A stretch of DNA of 40,831 nucleotides from Nitrospirota bacterium (GTDB lineage: Bacteria; Nitrospirota; Thermodesulfovibrionia; Thermodesulfovibrionales; BMS3Bbin05): positions 1,824,450 to 1,865,280 of the forward strand of contig CP070669.1 of assembly GCA_020351835.1 (NCBI GenBank), read 5' to 3'. Positions 1 to 9,108 of the stretch are shown here, one piece after another (within the stretch, counting starts at the first letter, position 1; each line of letters begins with the position of its first letter). The notes beneath the pieces were generated by a model. The model saw only the letters and a list, made by a program, of their open reading frames with translations. It did not search any database and was not told where the DNA came from. The translations under genes and the position numbers were made by a program.

Positions 1-2
1 GG

Positions 3-752
3 GAACTGAGTAAATCAGGAGAGGGAATATTCGATAAGATGAACGGCATTGGAGCTCATGAGGTAATAATAGAAACACCTGATCATGCTGAATCACTCTC
101 GACCATGCCTTTAATAGCAGTAGAGGATGTTCTTCTTGCTTATCACATCAGAATGGAGGACCTTAAGAAGGATTCCCGCTTTAAGTACGTTCTGGTCTTC
201 AAGAACGAAGGAGAGGCCGCTGGAGCAAGCCTCGAACACACACATAGTCAGATCATAGCCCTCCCAATTGTTCCTAAGGTCGTTAGAGGAGAGATGATGT
301 CCTCCAGAAGGTATTATGAATACAAAGAGAGGTGTCTGTTCTGCGACATAATCGCACAGGAGAGCAGAGATATGAAAAGAGTGATATACGAGAACTCCTC
401 TTTCCTGGCGGTTGCTCCTTTTGCCCCCAGGGCCCCTTTCGAGACGTGGATCCTTCCAAAAAGACATGAGTCATCTTTCCGACCCGGCGAGGACGGGTTC
501 AGTGAACTGGCCAGTATTCTTCAGCGAATTCTAAAGCAGATCGACAAACTACTGGAAATACCACCTTATAACTTCATATTACATACTTCCCCTTTTAATG
601 AGGCAGACAACGATTATTATCACTGGCACCTTGAGATAATGCCTAAACTGACCAAGATAGCCGGCTTTGAATGGGGTTCAGGATTTTACATTAATCCAAC
701 CCCTCCGGAGGTCGCTGCCGAGTATATGAGAGAGGCTGACATCTCATCATGA
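3..752 (+). CDS. galT: Galactose-1-phosphate uridylyltransferase, 5' truncated by window edge
   Basis: Enzyme of the Leloir pathway: swaps UMP between UDP-glucose and galactose-1-phosphate in the cytoplasm. The reading frame is open from base 3, and the residues just before the first ATG (GEGIFDK then MNGIGAHEVIIETPDH) are a conserved internal block of GalT, so ATG 39 is not the start; roughly 80-100 N-terminal residues lie outside the window. Visible hallmarks are GASLEHTHSQ (active-site His region; in classical GalT this is HPHPQ-like), a CLFC zinc-type cysteine pair, and the late DYYHWHLEIMP histidine block. The stop overlaps the glgA start (ATGA), so the two are translationally coupled. 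Next to a glycogen synthase it probably serves hexose-phosphate or nucleotide-sugar flow into storage glucan. Some members of this family are ADP-glucose or broad NDP-sugar transferases, so the exact substrate is inferred. Confidence 0.9.
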   Translation, partial: ELSKSGEGIFDKMNGIGAHEVIIETPDHAESLSTMPLIAVEDVLLAYHIRMEDLKKDSRFKYVLVFKNEGEAAGASLEHTHSQIIALPIVPKVVRGEMMSSRRYYEYKERCLFCDIIAQESRDMKRVIYENSSFLAVAPFAPRAPFETWILPKRHESSFRPGEDGFSELASILQRILKQIDKLLEIPPYNFILHTSPFNEADNDYYHWHLEIMPKLTKIAGFEWGSGFYINPTPPEVAAEYMREADISS

Positions 753-2173
753 GAATAGCCATGGTCGCTCCTGAGGCCGTTCCGTATGCAAAAACGGGCG
801 GACTTGCTGATGTAGTAGGAGCTCTTCAAAGAGGTATGAACATTAAAGGACATGATTGCTCGATGTTCCTTCCATGTTATGAGCGGATACAGAACAACCA
901 CGATATTAAGCAGATATTAAGCGGGCTCCGTGTTAACGTCGGTGACAGGACCTACTACTATAACGTTTTCTCCCTGGACGGAGCGTACTTTATTGCTAAC
1001 GACTTTTTTTTTAACAGAAGCGGCCTTTATGGTGATTCGCGCGGTGACTTCCCTGATAATGCTGAAAGGTTCGCTTTTTTCTGCAAAGCAGTGCTCCAGA
1101 CCCAATCTACTCTTGGTATAGTCCCTGAGATCTACCATGTCCATGACTGGCAAACAGGTCTTCTCCCTTTTTATCTTGACCAGGATAGTTCCTATGGACA
1201 TGATACAAGGTCTGTGCTCACGATACATAATGCCGGATATCAGGGGGTATTCCCACCATCTGCGATGACATCAATAGGTGCGTCAAAGGAACACTTCAGG
1301 ATCGATTCGCTCGAGTTCAATGGGAATATCAGCCTTCTGAAAGCCGGGATAGTTTACTCGGACAGTGTAACAACTGTCAGTCCTACCTATGCCAGGGAGA
1401 TAACTGAAACCTCTCTTGGTTACGGTCTGGAGGGCCTTCTTTCGGCAAAAGGGGTAAAAGGAATACTTAACGGTATAGACTACGACCTCTGGGATCCCTC
1501 TACCGACACATCTATTCATATTAACTATGATGTAGGAAAAAGGAGCAAAGGTAAGTCAGCTTGCAAGAAACACCTGTGTAAGATCCTTGATATGAACGAC
1601 CCTGCCCTCCCGGTGATAGGAGTAATAGGCAGATTCAGCTGGCAAAAGGGTTATGACATTATTGCGGGGTCCCTTACAAAGATCATATCAATGGGATTCA
1701 ATGTGGTAATTCTCGGCAGCGGGGACCTTGAGATCGAGAGGTCTTTAAGGGACATAGCCGTTAAGTTCCCGGGGCGAGTCAGTGTTAATATCGGGTTCAA
1801 TGACGCTCTCGCGAGGAACATCTATGCGGGATCGGATCTTTTCCTTATGCCTTCAAGGTATGAACCATGCGGATTAGCGCAGATGATAGCTATGAGCTAC
1901 GGCAGTATTCCGGTGGTTCGTCATACAGGAGGCCTTGCAGATACGATAAAGGATCACAGGCCTTCACGATCATCCGGAACAGGCTTTATCTTCAGAAAGG
2001 ATGACAGCATAAGCCTCCTGAGATGTCTTGGGCGTGCTCTAAAAGCATATAATGACAGGACCGTCTGGCAAAGACTTACAAAGAATTCGATGATGAAACG
2101 CTTCACCTGGGATTACGCTATCGATCAGTATATTGATGTCTATTCATCTGAGAACAGAGTATCAATGAACTAG
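749..2173 (+). CDS. glgA: Glycogen synthase, ADP-glucose type
   Basis: Cytoplasmic GT5 glucosyltransferase that extends alpha-1,4-glucan, usually from ADP-glucose. The 474-residue length matches bacterial GlgA (about 475). The N-terminal MRIAMVAPEAVPYAKTGGLADV carries the KTGGL donor-binding loop at residues 15-19. The C-terminal Rossmann half shows GVIGRFSWQKGYD, the catalytic-region SRYEPCGLAQMIAMSYG, and VVRHTGGLADTI. ATG 749 overlaps the galT stop by four bases. The next gene, a giant sensor kinase, starts two bases after the stop, so carbon storage genes and a sensory system share a transcript. No glgB, glgC or glgP is present in the window. A plant-type sucrose synthase or MalQ alternative is excluded by the KTGGL and EPCGL motifs. 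Confidence 0.95.
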   Translation: MRIAMVAPEAVPYAKTGGLADVVGALQRGMNIKGHDCSMFLPCYERIQNNHDIKQILSGLRVNVGDRTYYYNVFSLDGAYFIANDFFFNRSGLYGDSRGDFPDNAERFAFFCKAVLQTQSTLGIVPEIYHVHDWQTGLLPFYLDQDSSYGHDTRSVLTIHNAGYQGVFPPSAMTSIGASKEHFRIDSLEFNGNISLLKAGIVYSDSVTTVSPTYAREITETSLGYGLEGLLSAKGVKGILNGIDYDLWDPSTDTSIHINYDVGKRSKGKSACKKHLCKILDMNDPALPVIGVIGRFSWQKGYDIIAGSLTKIISMGFNVVILGSGDLEIERSLRDIAVKFPGRVSVNIGFNDALARNIYAGSDLFLMPSRYEPCGLAQMIAMSYGSIPVVRHTGGLADTIKDHRPSRSSGTGFIFRKDDSISLLRCLGRALKAYNDRTVWQRLTKNSMMKRFTWDYAIDQYIDVYSSENRVSMN

Positions 2174-2175
2174 CC

Positions 2176-5100
2176 ATGCTGATAAAGGACAAACTCATAT
2201 TATTCACTGCGGGTTTCCTGGTCATCATATTGTTCCTTTCTCTGGGAAGTATATATATATTCGGTAAGGTAAGTAACAATATCGAACTGTTACAGAGCGT
2301 CTCCGAAGAACATTCGGTACACGAGGACCTGAAGCGAGCGGTTCGTGAGTACATCGAGGTAGTTCAACAGTGGGCGCTTACCAGTAATCCGAAGTACAAA
2401 CGTATGTTCCAAGTTAAAAGAGAAGCTGCGCTGAAATCTTTCGGTGCTCTGGATAGATATGTGATCAATGAAGAAAAGCTGAATGAGATAGGAAGAGAGT
2501 TCGAGGAAGTAGACATCATCGCAAGGTCGATACTTAAAGCAAAGCCTGGGTCAGAGAGCTCCTTTAAAAAGAACCTGCCGCAGTTATCAGAGTATGACCT
2601 CAAGATCGATGCATTAATATCCCAAATGGATGAGATGTCCATTCAGCATCTGAAAGCTGTCGCAAGGAGAACGGATGTATCCAAAGACACGGTTACGACT
2701 TTTCTGCTGATCATGATAGTCCTTGGCGGCATAGCCGCTCTATCACTTATCACGATCTTAAAGCGGTCTATCAGCGACCCGATAACAAGCATAATAGAAG
2801 CAACCGACAGGATCTCCAATGGAGATCTTTCATATAAGGTGCCGGTAACGAGCTCTGATGAACTTGGCCTGTTATCTGAAAGGTTCAATGTCATGGTGGA
2901 CAAAGTATCCTCGTCGGATTCAGCATTAAAATACAGGCTTAGCGAGACCGAGCTGCTTCTTGATATCGCGAAGATAGCAGGGACTGCGACCGATATTAAG
3001 GCAGGATTCAATATTATTGTTCAGATCATATCAGAGCGCCTTAACAAAGATGGTTGTGCTATCTATGTTCTTGATGAGGACAGCGGATCCCTTAGAAAAG
3101 AGGCATCTGCAGGTATTTATGAGACTTCGTTCAATGATGAGATAATAGCAGATGACGTTATAGCTAAAGAAGCCCTCACCCATCATCGACCTCTATTTCT
3201 TTCTGGCAGCGACATCTCTAAAACTTCCGGTCTGACCGGAATAAATGGAACTATGCTTAGTATTCCGATCTTAGTGAACGGAAAGATGTTCGGCATCATG
3301 CTTACAATAACCAATATTGAAGAGGACCTTGACCAGGATGAGCTCAACCTATTTATTCTGATATCACACACTATCGGAACCGCCATCCGGAACGTTGAGC
3401 TTTATTCAGGCACAAAGGTCCAGCTTAAGCGAATAAGTGCCTTGTACAAGCTTGCACAGACCCTGACCGATACGATCACTATCAGTGAGCTGTTCAAGAA
3501 GGTAACTGAAGAAATGACAAGGTTACTTGAGGCAAGGGGATGTATTATAAGGCTTCTGGAGGAAAATAAACTTCCGGTGAAGTCCTCTTTCGGCCTTTCG
3601 TTCGAAATGGAAAAGGAAATGGAGCTTGAGATAGGTGACGGCATAGCCGGGTGGGTAGCTGAGAACGGCAAACCTCTTCTCGTTGAAGATGCCTCGCACA
3701 TGCCTGAGAATATGAGGGTTCCTGTAATTGATGTCAAATCGGTCATCTGTGTTCCTATGTTCATAGCTGACAGGATAATAGGTACCATAGGGATCTATGA
3801 CAAGAAAGACCCCCTGGGTAATATCATCAGCTTTGACAACGATGATCTGTCGACCATGGAAGGGTTCGCTTCATTAACATCGGTCGCTATTGACAAGGCC
3901 ATGTCATACGAAAGAGAGAGGGACAGAGAACGAACAGTGCTCGAAGCCAAAAAGAGGATGGAGATACTGTTTGAAAGTGTACGAGGCGGTATAATTACGA
4001 TCAATAGAGATTGGAAGGTCATTCTTGCGAACCGTTATATTGAGAACTGGACAGACAGGAGGCTCGATGACATTATTGGACATAATAGTCTGGAGATCTT
4101 CCATAAGGCCAACAATCCTATTTGTCCCCACTGCGTAGCCAAGGCAACCTTTGAGACCGGTGAGATAAATACCATTACACAGTCCAGAGGTATAAATTAT
4201 GCTGAGCTCAGCTCATATCCCATTAAAGATAATAAGGGCAATGTCTCTGAGGCGGTCGTCTTTATACAGGACATAACTGACAGGGTCTTATACCAGGAGG
4301 AGATCCTCAGTCTATACAAGGAGGTCTCTCAGACCAAAGAATACCTGGAAAGTCTTATAGATAACTCTGCAGATGCCATAGTTACGACCGACATTGAGGG
4401 TAACGTGACGTCGTGGAACAAGGGTGCAGAGAAAATTTACGGCTTTAGAGAAGATGAAGCAATTGGAACATTTCTGCCTTTCCTGCCGGAGTTCCTGGTC
4501 GAAACCGAGAGGAAGTACATTGAGAGACTTACCGAAGGGGAGACAATAAAGGATATCGAGACCGTCAGGTTGAGAAAGGACGGAACAATGTTCGAGGTCA
4601 GCCTGACATTATCACCTATAAAAGACACTTCTGGCGAAGTGATCGGCATAACCGGTATCTCCAGGGATATTTCCGAGAAGAAGAAGGTGGAAAAAGAGCT
4701 TATAAGAAGGAACCAGGAACTATCAAGGCTCTTCTTTATCAGTTCGGCAATGAGGGGCACACTTGAACTTGAGAAACTCCTTAGAATGGTCTTGACGGCT
4801 GTTACAATGAGCGACGGCCTTGGCTTCAACAGGGCAATGCTGTTCATGACCGATGAAGATAAGAACTCCGTGAAGGGGGTCATGGGTGTGGGGCCTGCTT
4901 CACACGAAGAAGCATGGCAGATATGGGATAAGCTCTCTCTGGAGCAAAAAACACTCCCGGAGGTACTTCAGGAGGTTGAAGAAAGTCCCCTCAAAAAGGA
5001 TTCGTTCCTCGATAAGCTAAGCACCGGGATAGAGGTCTCTCTGGATGAGGACACGGCTATCGCAAAGGCAGTAAAGGAAAAGAAGGCTATCAATATAATC

Positions 5101-6360
5101 GATGTCCATCAGGAACCGGGATCTGACAACGTAATAATACAACAAACGGGGACCCAGGCCTATGTCCTGATACCTCTAATATCACGTGACCGGGTTACCG
5201 GGGTATTGTGGGCTGATAATTATTTCAATCGAAAACCGATAACCGATGAGGACATCCGTTTCCTTACAGGCTTTGCAGACCAGGTAGCGGCAGCCATAGA
5301 AAGTGCAAGACTTTTTGAGCAGGTCAAACTGGCTGAAGCGGAACTTGAGAACATATTTGAATCGATATCCGACATGGTCTATTTCAACTCCAAGGATTAT
5401 GAGATAAAGAGCATCAATAAAGCCGTATCCGATAAGATAGGTCTTCCACCCGAGGAGATCATTGGCCAGAAGTGCTATAAGATATTTCACGGTATGGACC
5501 ATCCCTGGGAGAAATGCCCACATCATAAGACCGTTATGAAAAAAGAGGCATTTGTCGAAGAGCTTGAAGACCCTCATCTCGGAGGAACATTCCTTGTATC
5601 GAGTTCTCCAATTTTCAATCAGCAGGATGATTTTCTTGGTACTGTCCATGTAGTAAGGGATATCACTGAACAGAAGCTTATGAGAGAAAAGCTTGCAACA
5701 GCTGATAGAATGGCAGCTCTAGGAGAGGTCGCTGCAAAAGTAGCACATGAGATCAGGAACCCACTTGTTTCGATCGGGGGATTCTCAAGGAGACTGGAAA
5801 AGAAACTTGAAGGTGATCTCAAGGATTATGCTTCAGTGATATCCAAAGAGGTTATACGACTTGAAAGGATACTGAGGGAGATACTTGGATATGTCAGAGA
5901 GGTAAGGTTGACCCATGAACCGGCTTTCATTAATGATATTATTAAGGATGTTCTTCCTCTTTTTATGGAGGAGGCTAGGAAAAGGAAGATATCCATATCG
6001 ACAACTTATGGAAAGAAAATGTCAGAGATAGACGTTGATATTAACAAAATCAAGGAAGGTCTGATAAATTTAATAGGTAATGCATTAGAAGCCGTTCCTG
6101 ATAATGGCAAGATCAAGATAAAGACCTATGTTAAGGACAACTTCTCTGTAACCGAGATATCTGATACCGGCCACGGGATCGATAAGAAAGATATGCCATA
6201 CCTTTTCGATCCTTTCTACACTACAAAGGTTGCAGGTACTGGACTGGGTCTTTCGATCACGCACAGAATAGTAGAACAGCATAAAGGCAAGATAGAGGTA
6301 GAGAGCGAAGAAGGTAAAGGTACAAAATTCATAATTTATCTGCCATCAAAGGAGGTGTAG
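2176..6360 (+). CDS. Multi-sensor histidine kinase (TM-TM-HAMP-GAF-GAF-PAS-PAS-GAF-PAS-HisKA-HATPase)
   Basis: Membrane sensor kinase of 1394 residues. Visible order: TM1 about 7-30; a helical periplasmic region to about 170; TM2 about 172-195; HAMP about 193-248; GAF about 259-408 and 415-572; PAS about 594-705; PAS about 726-835; GAF about 848-1045 (GLGFNRAMLF subtype); PAS about 1055-1165; HisKA with AHEIRNPL, phospho-acceptor His1191; HATPase with N-box Asn1302 in LIGNALEAVP, DTGHGI at 1330 and GTGLGLS at 1354. There is no receiver domain, so it is not a hybrid kinase; the separate receiver three bases downstream is the obvious partner. The first and third PAS domains share IFH...P...CPH with cysteines at 650/653 and 1100/1114, suggesting redox or metal sensing (inference). 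The ligand is unknown. All catalytic boxes are intact. Confidence 0.93.
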   Translation: MLIKDKLILFTAGFLVIILFLSLGSIYIFGKVSNNIELLQSVSEEHSVHEDLKRAVREYIEVVQQWALTSNPKYKRMFQVKREAALKSFGALDRYVINEEKLNEIGREFEEVDIIARSILKAKPGSESSFKKNLPQLSEYDLKIDALISQMDEMSIQHLKAVARRTDVSKDTVTTFLLIMIVLGGIAALSLITILKRSISDPITSIIEATDRISNGDLSYKVPVTSSDELGLLSERFNVMVDKVSSSDSALKYRLSETELLLDIAKIAGTATDIKAGFNIIVQIISERLNKDGCAIYVLDEDSGSLRKEASAGIYETSFNDEIIADDVIAKEALTHHRPLFLSGSDISKTSGLTGINGTMLSIPILVNGKMFGIMLTITNIEEDLDQDELNLFILISHTIGTAIRNVELYSGTKVQLKRISALYKLAQTLTDTITISELFKKVTEEMTRLLEARGCIIRLLEENKLPVKSSFGLSFEMEKEMELEIGDGIAGWVAENGKPLLVEDASHMPENMRVPVIDVKSVICVPMFIADRIIGTIGIYDKKDPLGNIISFDNDDLSTMEGFASLTSVAIDKAMSYERERDRERTVLEAKKRMEILFESVRGGIITINRDWKVILANRYIENWTDRRLDDIIGHNSLEIFHKANNPICPHCVAKATFETGEINTITQSRGINYAELSSYPIKDNKGNVSEAVVFIQDITDRVLYQEEILSLYKEVSQTKEYLESLIDNSADAIVTTDIEGNVTSWNKGAEKIYGFREDEAIGTFLPFLPEFLVETERKYIERLTEGETIKDIETVRLRKDGTMFEVSLTLSPIKDTSGEVIGITGISRDISEKKKVEKELIRRNQELSRLFFISSAMRGTLELEKLLRMVLTAVTMSDGLGFNRAMLFMTDEDKNSVKGVMGVGPASHEEAWQIWDKLSLEQKTLPEVLQEVEESPLKKDSFLDKLSTGIEVSLDEDTAIAKAVKEKKAINIIDVHQEPGSDNVIIQQTGTQAYVLIPLISRDRVTGVLWADNYFNRKPITDEDIRFLTGFADQVAAAIESARLFEQVKLAEAELENIFESISDMVYFNSKDYEIKSINKAVSDKIGLPPEEIIGQKCYKIFHGMDHPWEKCPHHKTVMKKEAFVEELEDPHLGGTFLVSSSPIFNQQDDFLGTVHVVRDITEQKLMREKLATADRMAALGEVAAKVAHEIRNPLVSIGGFSRRLEKKLEGDLKDYASVISKEVIRLERILREILGYVREVRLTHEPAFINDIIKDVLPLFMEEARKRKISISTTYGKKMSEIDVDINKIKEGLINLIGNALEAVPDNGKIKIKTYVKDNFSVTEISDTGHGIDKKDMPYLFDPFYTTKVAGTGLGLSITHRIVEQHKGKIEVESEEGKGTKFIIYLPSKEV

Positions 6361-6363
6361 GTC

Positions 6364-6714
6364 ATGAAAATTCTTATCGTTGACGATGATCCCGCAATAA
6401 GGATGCTCTACAAGGAAGAGCTCGAAGACGAGGGATACTCTGTCATAGTTGCCAGTACTGGTGAAGAGGCTCTAAAGCTCTTCGATAATGAGAATCCCGA
6501 CATCGTAACACTGGATATTCTAATGCCAGGAATGGACGGGATCCAGGTATTAAGGCATATGAAGGATAAAAACCCTAAACTTCCGGTAATCATGTCTACA
6601 GCCTACGATTACAGGGATGATTTCGCTGTTTGGGCATCAGAGGCATATATTGTGAAGTCAGCCGACCTGACACAGCTTAAAGAGACGATAAAGCAACTGG
6701 CAGGTGATAAGTAG
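6364..6714 (+). CDS. Single-domain response regulator (CheY-like)
   Basis: A 116-residue stand-alone receiver domain, with no DNA-binding or enzymatic output. The acidic pair is in VDDDPAIR (residues 6-9), the phospho-acceptor Asp51 is in LDILMPGMDG, the switch Thr is in MSTAYD, and the conserved Lys is in YIVKSADL. A strong Shine-Dalgarno, GGAGGTG at 6350-6356, lies within the end of the kinase gene. With a three-base gap it is almost certainly co-translated with the multi-sensor histidine kinase and receives its phosphate (inference). The next gene, an RNA methyltransferase, also follows after three bases. Without an output domain the signal must pass by protein-protein contact or through a further phosphorelay. 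Receivers of this subtype, with YDYRDDF...WASEAYIVKS, are common beside multi-PAS/GAF kinases. Confidence 0.93.
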   Translation: MKILIVDDDPAIRMLYKEELEDEGYSVIVASTGEEALKLFDNENPDIVTLDILMPGMDGIQVLRHMKDKNPKLPVIMSTAYDYRDDFAVWASEAYIVKSADLTQLKETIKQLAGDK

Positions 6715-6717
6715 AGC

Positions 6718-7971
6718 ATGGAACTTAAAATATTAAATCCTTTATACGGCGGCATGGGCCTTGCGAGGGATGACCAGGTCTTCTTTGTAAAAGGGGCTAT
6801 CCCTCATGAAACCGTCGAAGCAGAGATAATAGAAAAGAAAAGAGATTACTCAATAACAAGAGTTACCGATATAATCGAACCCTCCCCTTACAGGCAAGAC
6901 CCTCCGTGTCCTGTATACGGCAAGTGCGGAGGTTGTCATTATCAGCACATTATATATGAAAGACAGCTAAGCATGAAACAGGAGATAATATGTGATTGCC
7001 TTAAGCGAATAGGCAAGCTGGAAACAGTTAACTTCGAAGAGCCAGTTCACGGCGACCAGTTCAGGTACAGATACAGGGCTCAATTCAAGATACAGAATGG
7101 TGTAACAGGGTTCTTTAAGGAGAACAGCCATGAAATAGTGCCTTTCCAGGAGTGTCTTCTCCTGGATGATACTTTGAACGAAGCACTTATAAGATTAAAG
7201 CGTATCGATATACATCCTTCGATATCAGAGGTCACAGTTACCTCAGGTGATAATTTAATAGCTTATTTGCCGTCGAAGAACGTTCCACGTGAGTTCCTTC
7301 TGAAGCTGATAGAAATGAACGTATTCGATGGGGTAATAGCGGGTAATGGCGAAACGGCAGGAAAGACCAGTACAGAGCTCTCGCTGGGAGCCTACAGGTA
7401 TGTGATTTCCGCTAACAGCTTCCTCCAGAGCAACTGGGCACTTAATGACAGGCTTTCGGACCTGATAACGGACCTTTTATCTGCTAGTATTGGCGATGAT
7501 CTAACAGTGGAAAACAGACAGAGACCGTTCAAGTACGGTTCTCTGCTGGATGTCTATGGAGGATCTGGTAATTTCTCTATCGCTCTCTCACACCTTTTCA
7601 AAAAGATCAGTGTTATAGAGGAAAACCCATGTTCAATAGCAGATGGCAAGACCAATATAGAACTAAATGATATCCAGAACATAAAGTTCATACACGCAAC
7701 TGCAGAAGATATGAAGGTCCGAGGTAATTTTGACGTCACATTAGTGGATCCGCCAAGGATAGGACTTACAAAAAAAGCAATTAAGAAGATCCTGGAACTT
7801 GCCCCACAGCAACTCATATATGTTTCGTGTAATCCTGCAACGCTTGCAAGGGATGCATCAAAGCTGGGAAATCTTTATGAAATAGACTCGGTAAGGCTGG
7901 TCGATATGTTCCCTCAGACGTACCATTGCGAGATCCTTTGCCACTTTAAAATAAGGGAGCATGACAATTAA
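6718..7971 (+). CDS. rlmD: RNA (uracil-5-)-methyltransferase, RlmD/RumA-TrmA family
   Basis: SAM-dependent enzyme that methylates C5 of a uridine in 23S rRNA or tRNA. The N-terminus resembles a TRAM RNA-binding domain (NPLYGGMGLARDD). A cluster-type cysteine set, CPVYGKCGGCHYQ, with a later Cys in FQECLL, is typical of the [4Fe-4S] RumA group. The catalytic half has the SAM motif LDVYGGSGNFSIAL, the DPPRIGLTKKA block, the catalytic Cys in YVSCNPATLARD, and the closing DMFPQTYHCE with the base Glu. Its 417 residues are normal for the family. The target base cannot be told from sequence alone (RlmD U1939, RlmC U747 or TrmA U54), so the symbol is provisional. It sits in the galT-to-ubiX operon, three bases after the response regulator. 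Confidence 0.88.
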   Translation: MELKILNPLYGGMGLARDDQVFFVKGAIPHETVEAEIIEKKRDYSITRVTDIIEPSPYRQDPPCPVYGKCGGCHYQHIIYERQLSMKQEIICDCLKRIGKLETVNFEEPVHGDQFRYRYRAQFKIQNGVTGFFKENSHEIVPFQECLLLDDTLNEALIRLKRIDIHPSISEVTVTSGDNLIAYLPSKNVPREFLLKLIEMNVFDGVIAGNGETAGKTSTELSLGAYRYVISANSFLQSNWALNDRLSDLITDLLSASIGDDLTVENRQRPFKYGSLLDVYGGSGNFSIALSHLFKKISVIEENPCSIADGKTNIELNDIQNIKFIHATAEDMKVRGNFDVTLVDPPRIGLTKKAIKKILELAPQQLIYVSCNPATLARDASKLGNLYEIDSVRLVDMFPQTYHCEILCHFKIREHDN

Positions 7972-7992
7972 GCTGATGTACAATAGTTAATC

Positions 7993-8487
7993 ATGAAAGG
8001 AAATATTGACGTGATCTCCGGGAATAGTGCTGGAATAGTCTCAGAAATAGTGGTCTGCGACAGGCAGTTCACTATGCAGGCACATAAGGACCTGTTCAAA
8101 TATGATGAAGACAGGTACATTGTCGAGAGGTCTCAACTTGTAGGTATTTTATCCGGATTGGCGGGTCAGGCAAGAAAGATCCATTTATCACTTTCATGGC
8201 ATGGTATGCTCAAGGTATCACTTTGGAGCGAGAACATAAGCTTAAGTTCTGTACTTTTTCTGCTGAAAGAGAACGGTATGAAGGAAGAGGATACCCTGCC
8301 CTTTAAGGAGGCAGATATAGAGGACATATTTCATGTTCTTTATTACGGTAAGAACTACGATATCTTAAGAAGGATATGCAATACTGCAAAGAGGTCGGCT
8401 GAAAATAACATTGGCGGGGACTTGACGTCAGTGGCATGCCATCTTGTCGGAGGACCTGATTCAGGGATCGTAGCAAGTAGCTTGTGA
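7993..8487 (+). CDS. Conserved-looking protein of unknown function between rlmD and ubiX
   Basis: A 164-residue soluble protein I do not recognise. No transmembrane segment, signal peptide or known active-site motif is visible. The N-terminal third reads GNSAGIVSEIVVCDRQFTM; the middle has SLSWHGMLKVSLW; near the C-terminus is a Gly-rich DLTSVACHLVGGPDSGIVAS. There are three cysteines, but not spaced as a metal site. It is co-directional with rlmD (21-base gap) and ubiX (36-base gap), so it probably belongs to the same transcript. No clear Shine-Dalgarno precedes ATG 7993; GTG 8011, preceded by AAAGGA, is an alternative start. Its place before ubiX makes a role in quinone or prenyl-flavin metabolism conceivable, but nothing in the sequence proves it. 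Confidence 0.7.
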   Translation: MKGNIDVISGNSAGIVSEIVVCDRQFTMQAHKDLFKYDEDRYIVERSQLVGILSGLAGQARKIHLSLSWHGMLKVSLWSENISLSSVLFLLKENGMKEEDTLPFKEADIEDIFHVLYYGKNYDILRRICNTAKRSAENNIGGDLTSVACHLVGGPDSGIVASSL

Positions 8488-8523
8488 AGATGCAAATGAT
8501 CTCCGTGTGAGGTCTTAATCACT

Positions 8524-9108
8524 ATGAAGAGATATATACTTGCCATAACGGGTGCATCAGGGTCTATCTTTGGTATAAGGCTGTTGAAAGAGATAGCTTC
8601 ATCGAACCATGTATATCTGGTGGTATCCAGGAGCGCTCTGCCAATAATAAGGGATGAGACCGGCCTTGACCTGAGATCTGATCCATTATCTGTCATTAAG
8701 GAGCATACCTCTTCGGATAATATTGATGTATTTGATGATGATAACCTTTATGCGCCCATAGCTAGCGGCTCATTTGAGAACGATGGGATGTTCATCGCAC
8801 CATGCACTATGAAGACATTATCGGCAGTCGCCGCAGGGGGATCATCCAACTTGATAGAAAGGGCTGCAGACGTGATCATAAAGGAATCGAGGAAACTTGT
8901 CCTTTGTCCAAGAGAAATGCCCTTTAGCCCAATTCACCTTGAGAATATGCTTAAGCTTTCCAGGATCGGTGTGTCGATTGCCCCACCTGTTCCCGCGTTC
9001 TATAACAGGCCCGGATCGATAGATGATATGATAGATTTTGTAGTAGGTAAGCTGCTTGACTGCATGAATATAAAGAACGATCTTTACAACAGGTGGGGTG
9101 GGGATTAA
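8524..9108 (+). CDS. ubiX: Flavin prenyltransferase UbiX
   Basis: Makes prenylated FMN, the cofactor of UbiD-type decarboxylases, from FMN and dimethylallyl phosphate. The 194-residue length is standard. Diagnostic blocks are the N-terminal AITGASGSIFGIRLL (FMN phosphate loop), the SRSALPIIRDE region, APIASGSF, FIAPCTMKTLSAVAAG, NLIERAADVIIKE, LVLCPREMPFSPIHLENML, and FYNRPGSIDDMIDFVVGK. GAGGT lies ten bases before ATG 8524. No ubiD is in the window, but a UbiA-family prenyltransferase is at 29008-29859, so both probably serve menaquinone or ubiquinone synthesis. In anaerobes without ubiquinone this pairing usually belongs to the futalosine menaquinone route (established for the families; applied here by inference). 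The stop codon overlaps the convergent zinc-ribbon gene by four bases. Confidence 0.93.
   Translation: MKRYILAITGASGSIFGIRLLKEIASSNHVYLVVSRSALPIIRDETGLDLRSDPLSVIKEHTSSDNIDVFDDDNLYAPIASGSFENDGMFIAPCTMKTLSAVAAGGSSNLIERAADVIIKESRKLVLCPREMPFSPIHLENMLKLSRIGVSIAPPVPAFYNRPGSIDDMIDFVVGKLLDCMNIKNDLYNRWGGD

Noticed and set aside
2176-6714. Kinase and receiver as one broken hybrid kinase gene
   Set aside because: The kinase ends normally after the HATPase domain with TAG, and the receiver has its own strong ribosome site; no frameshift is needed.
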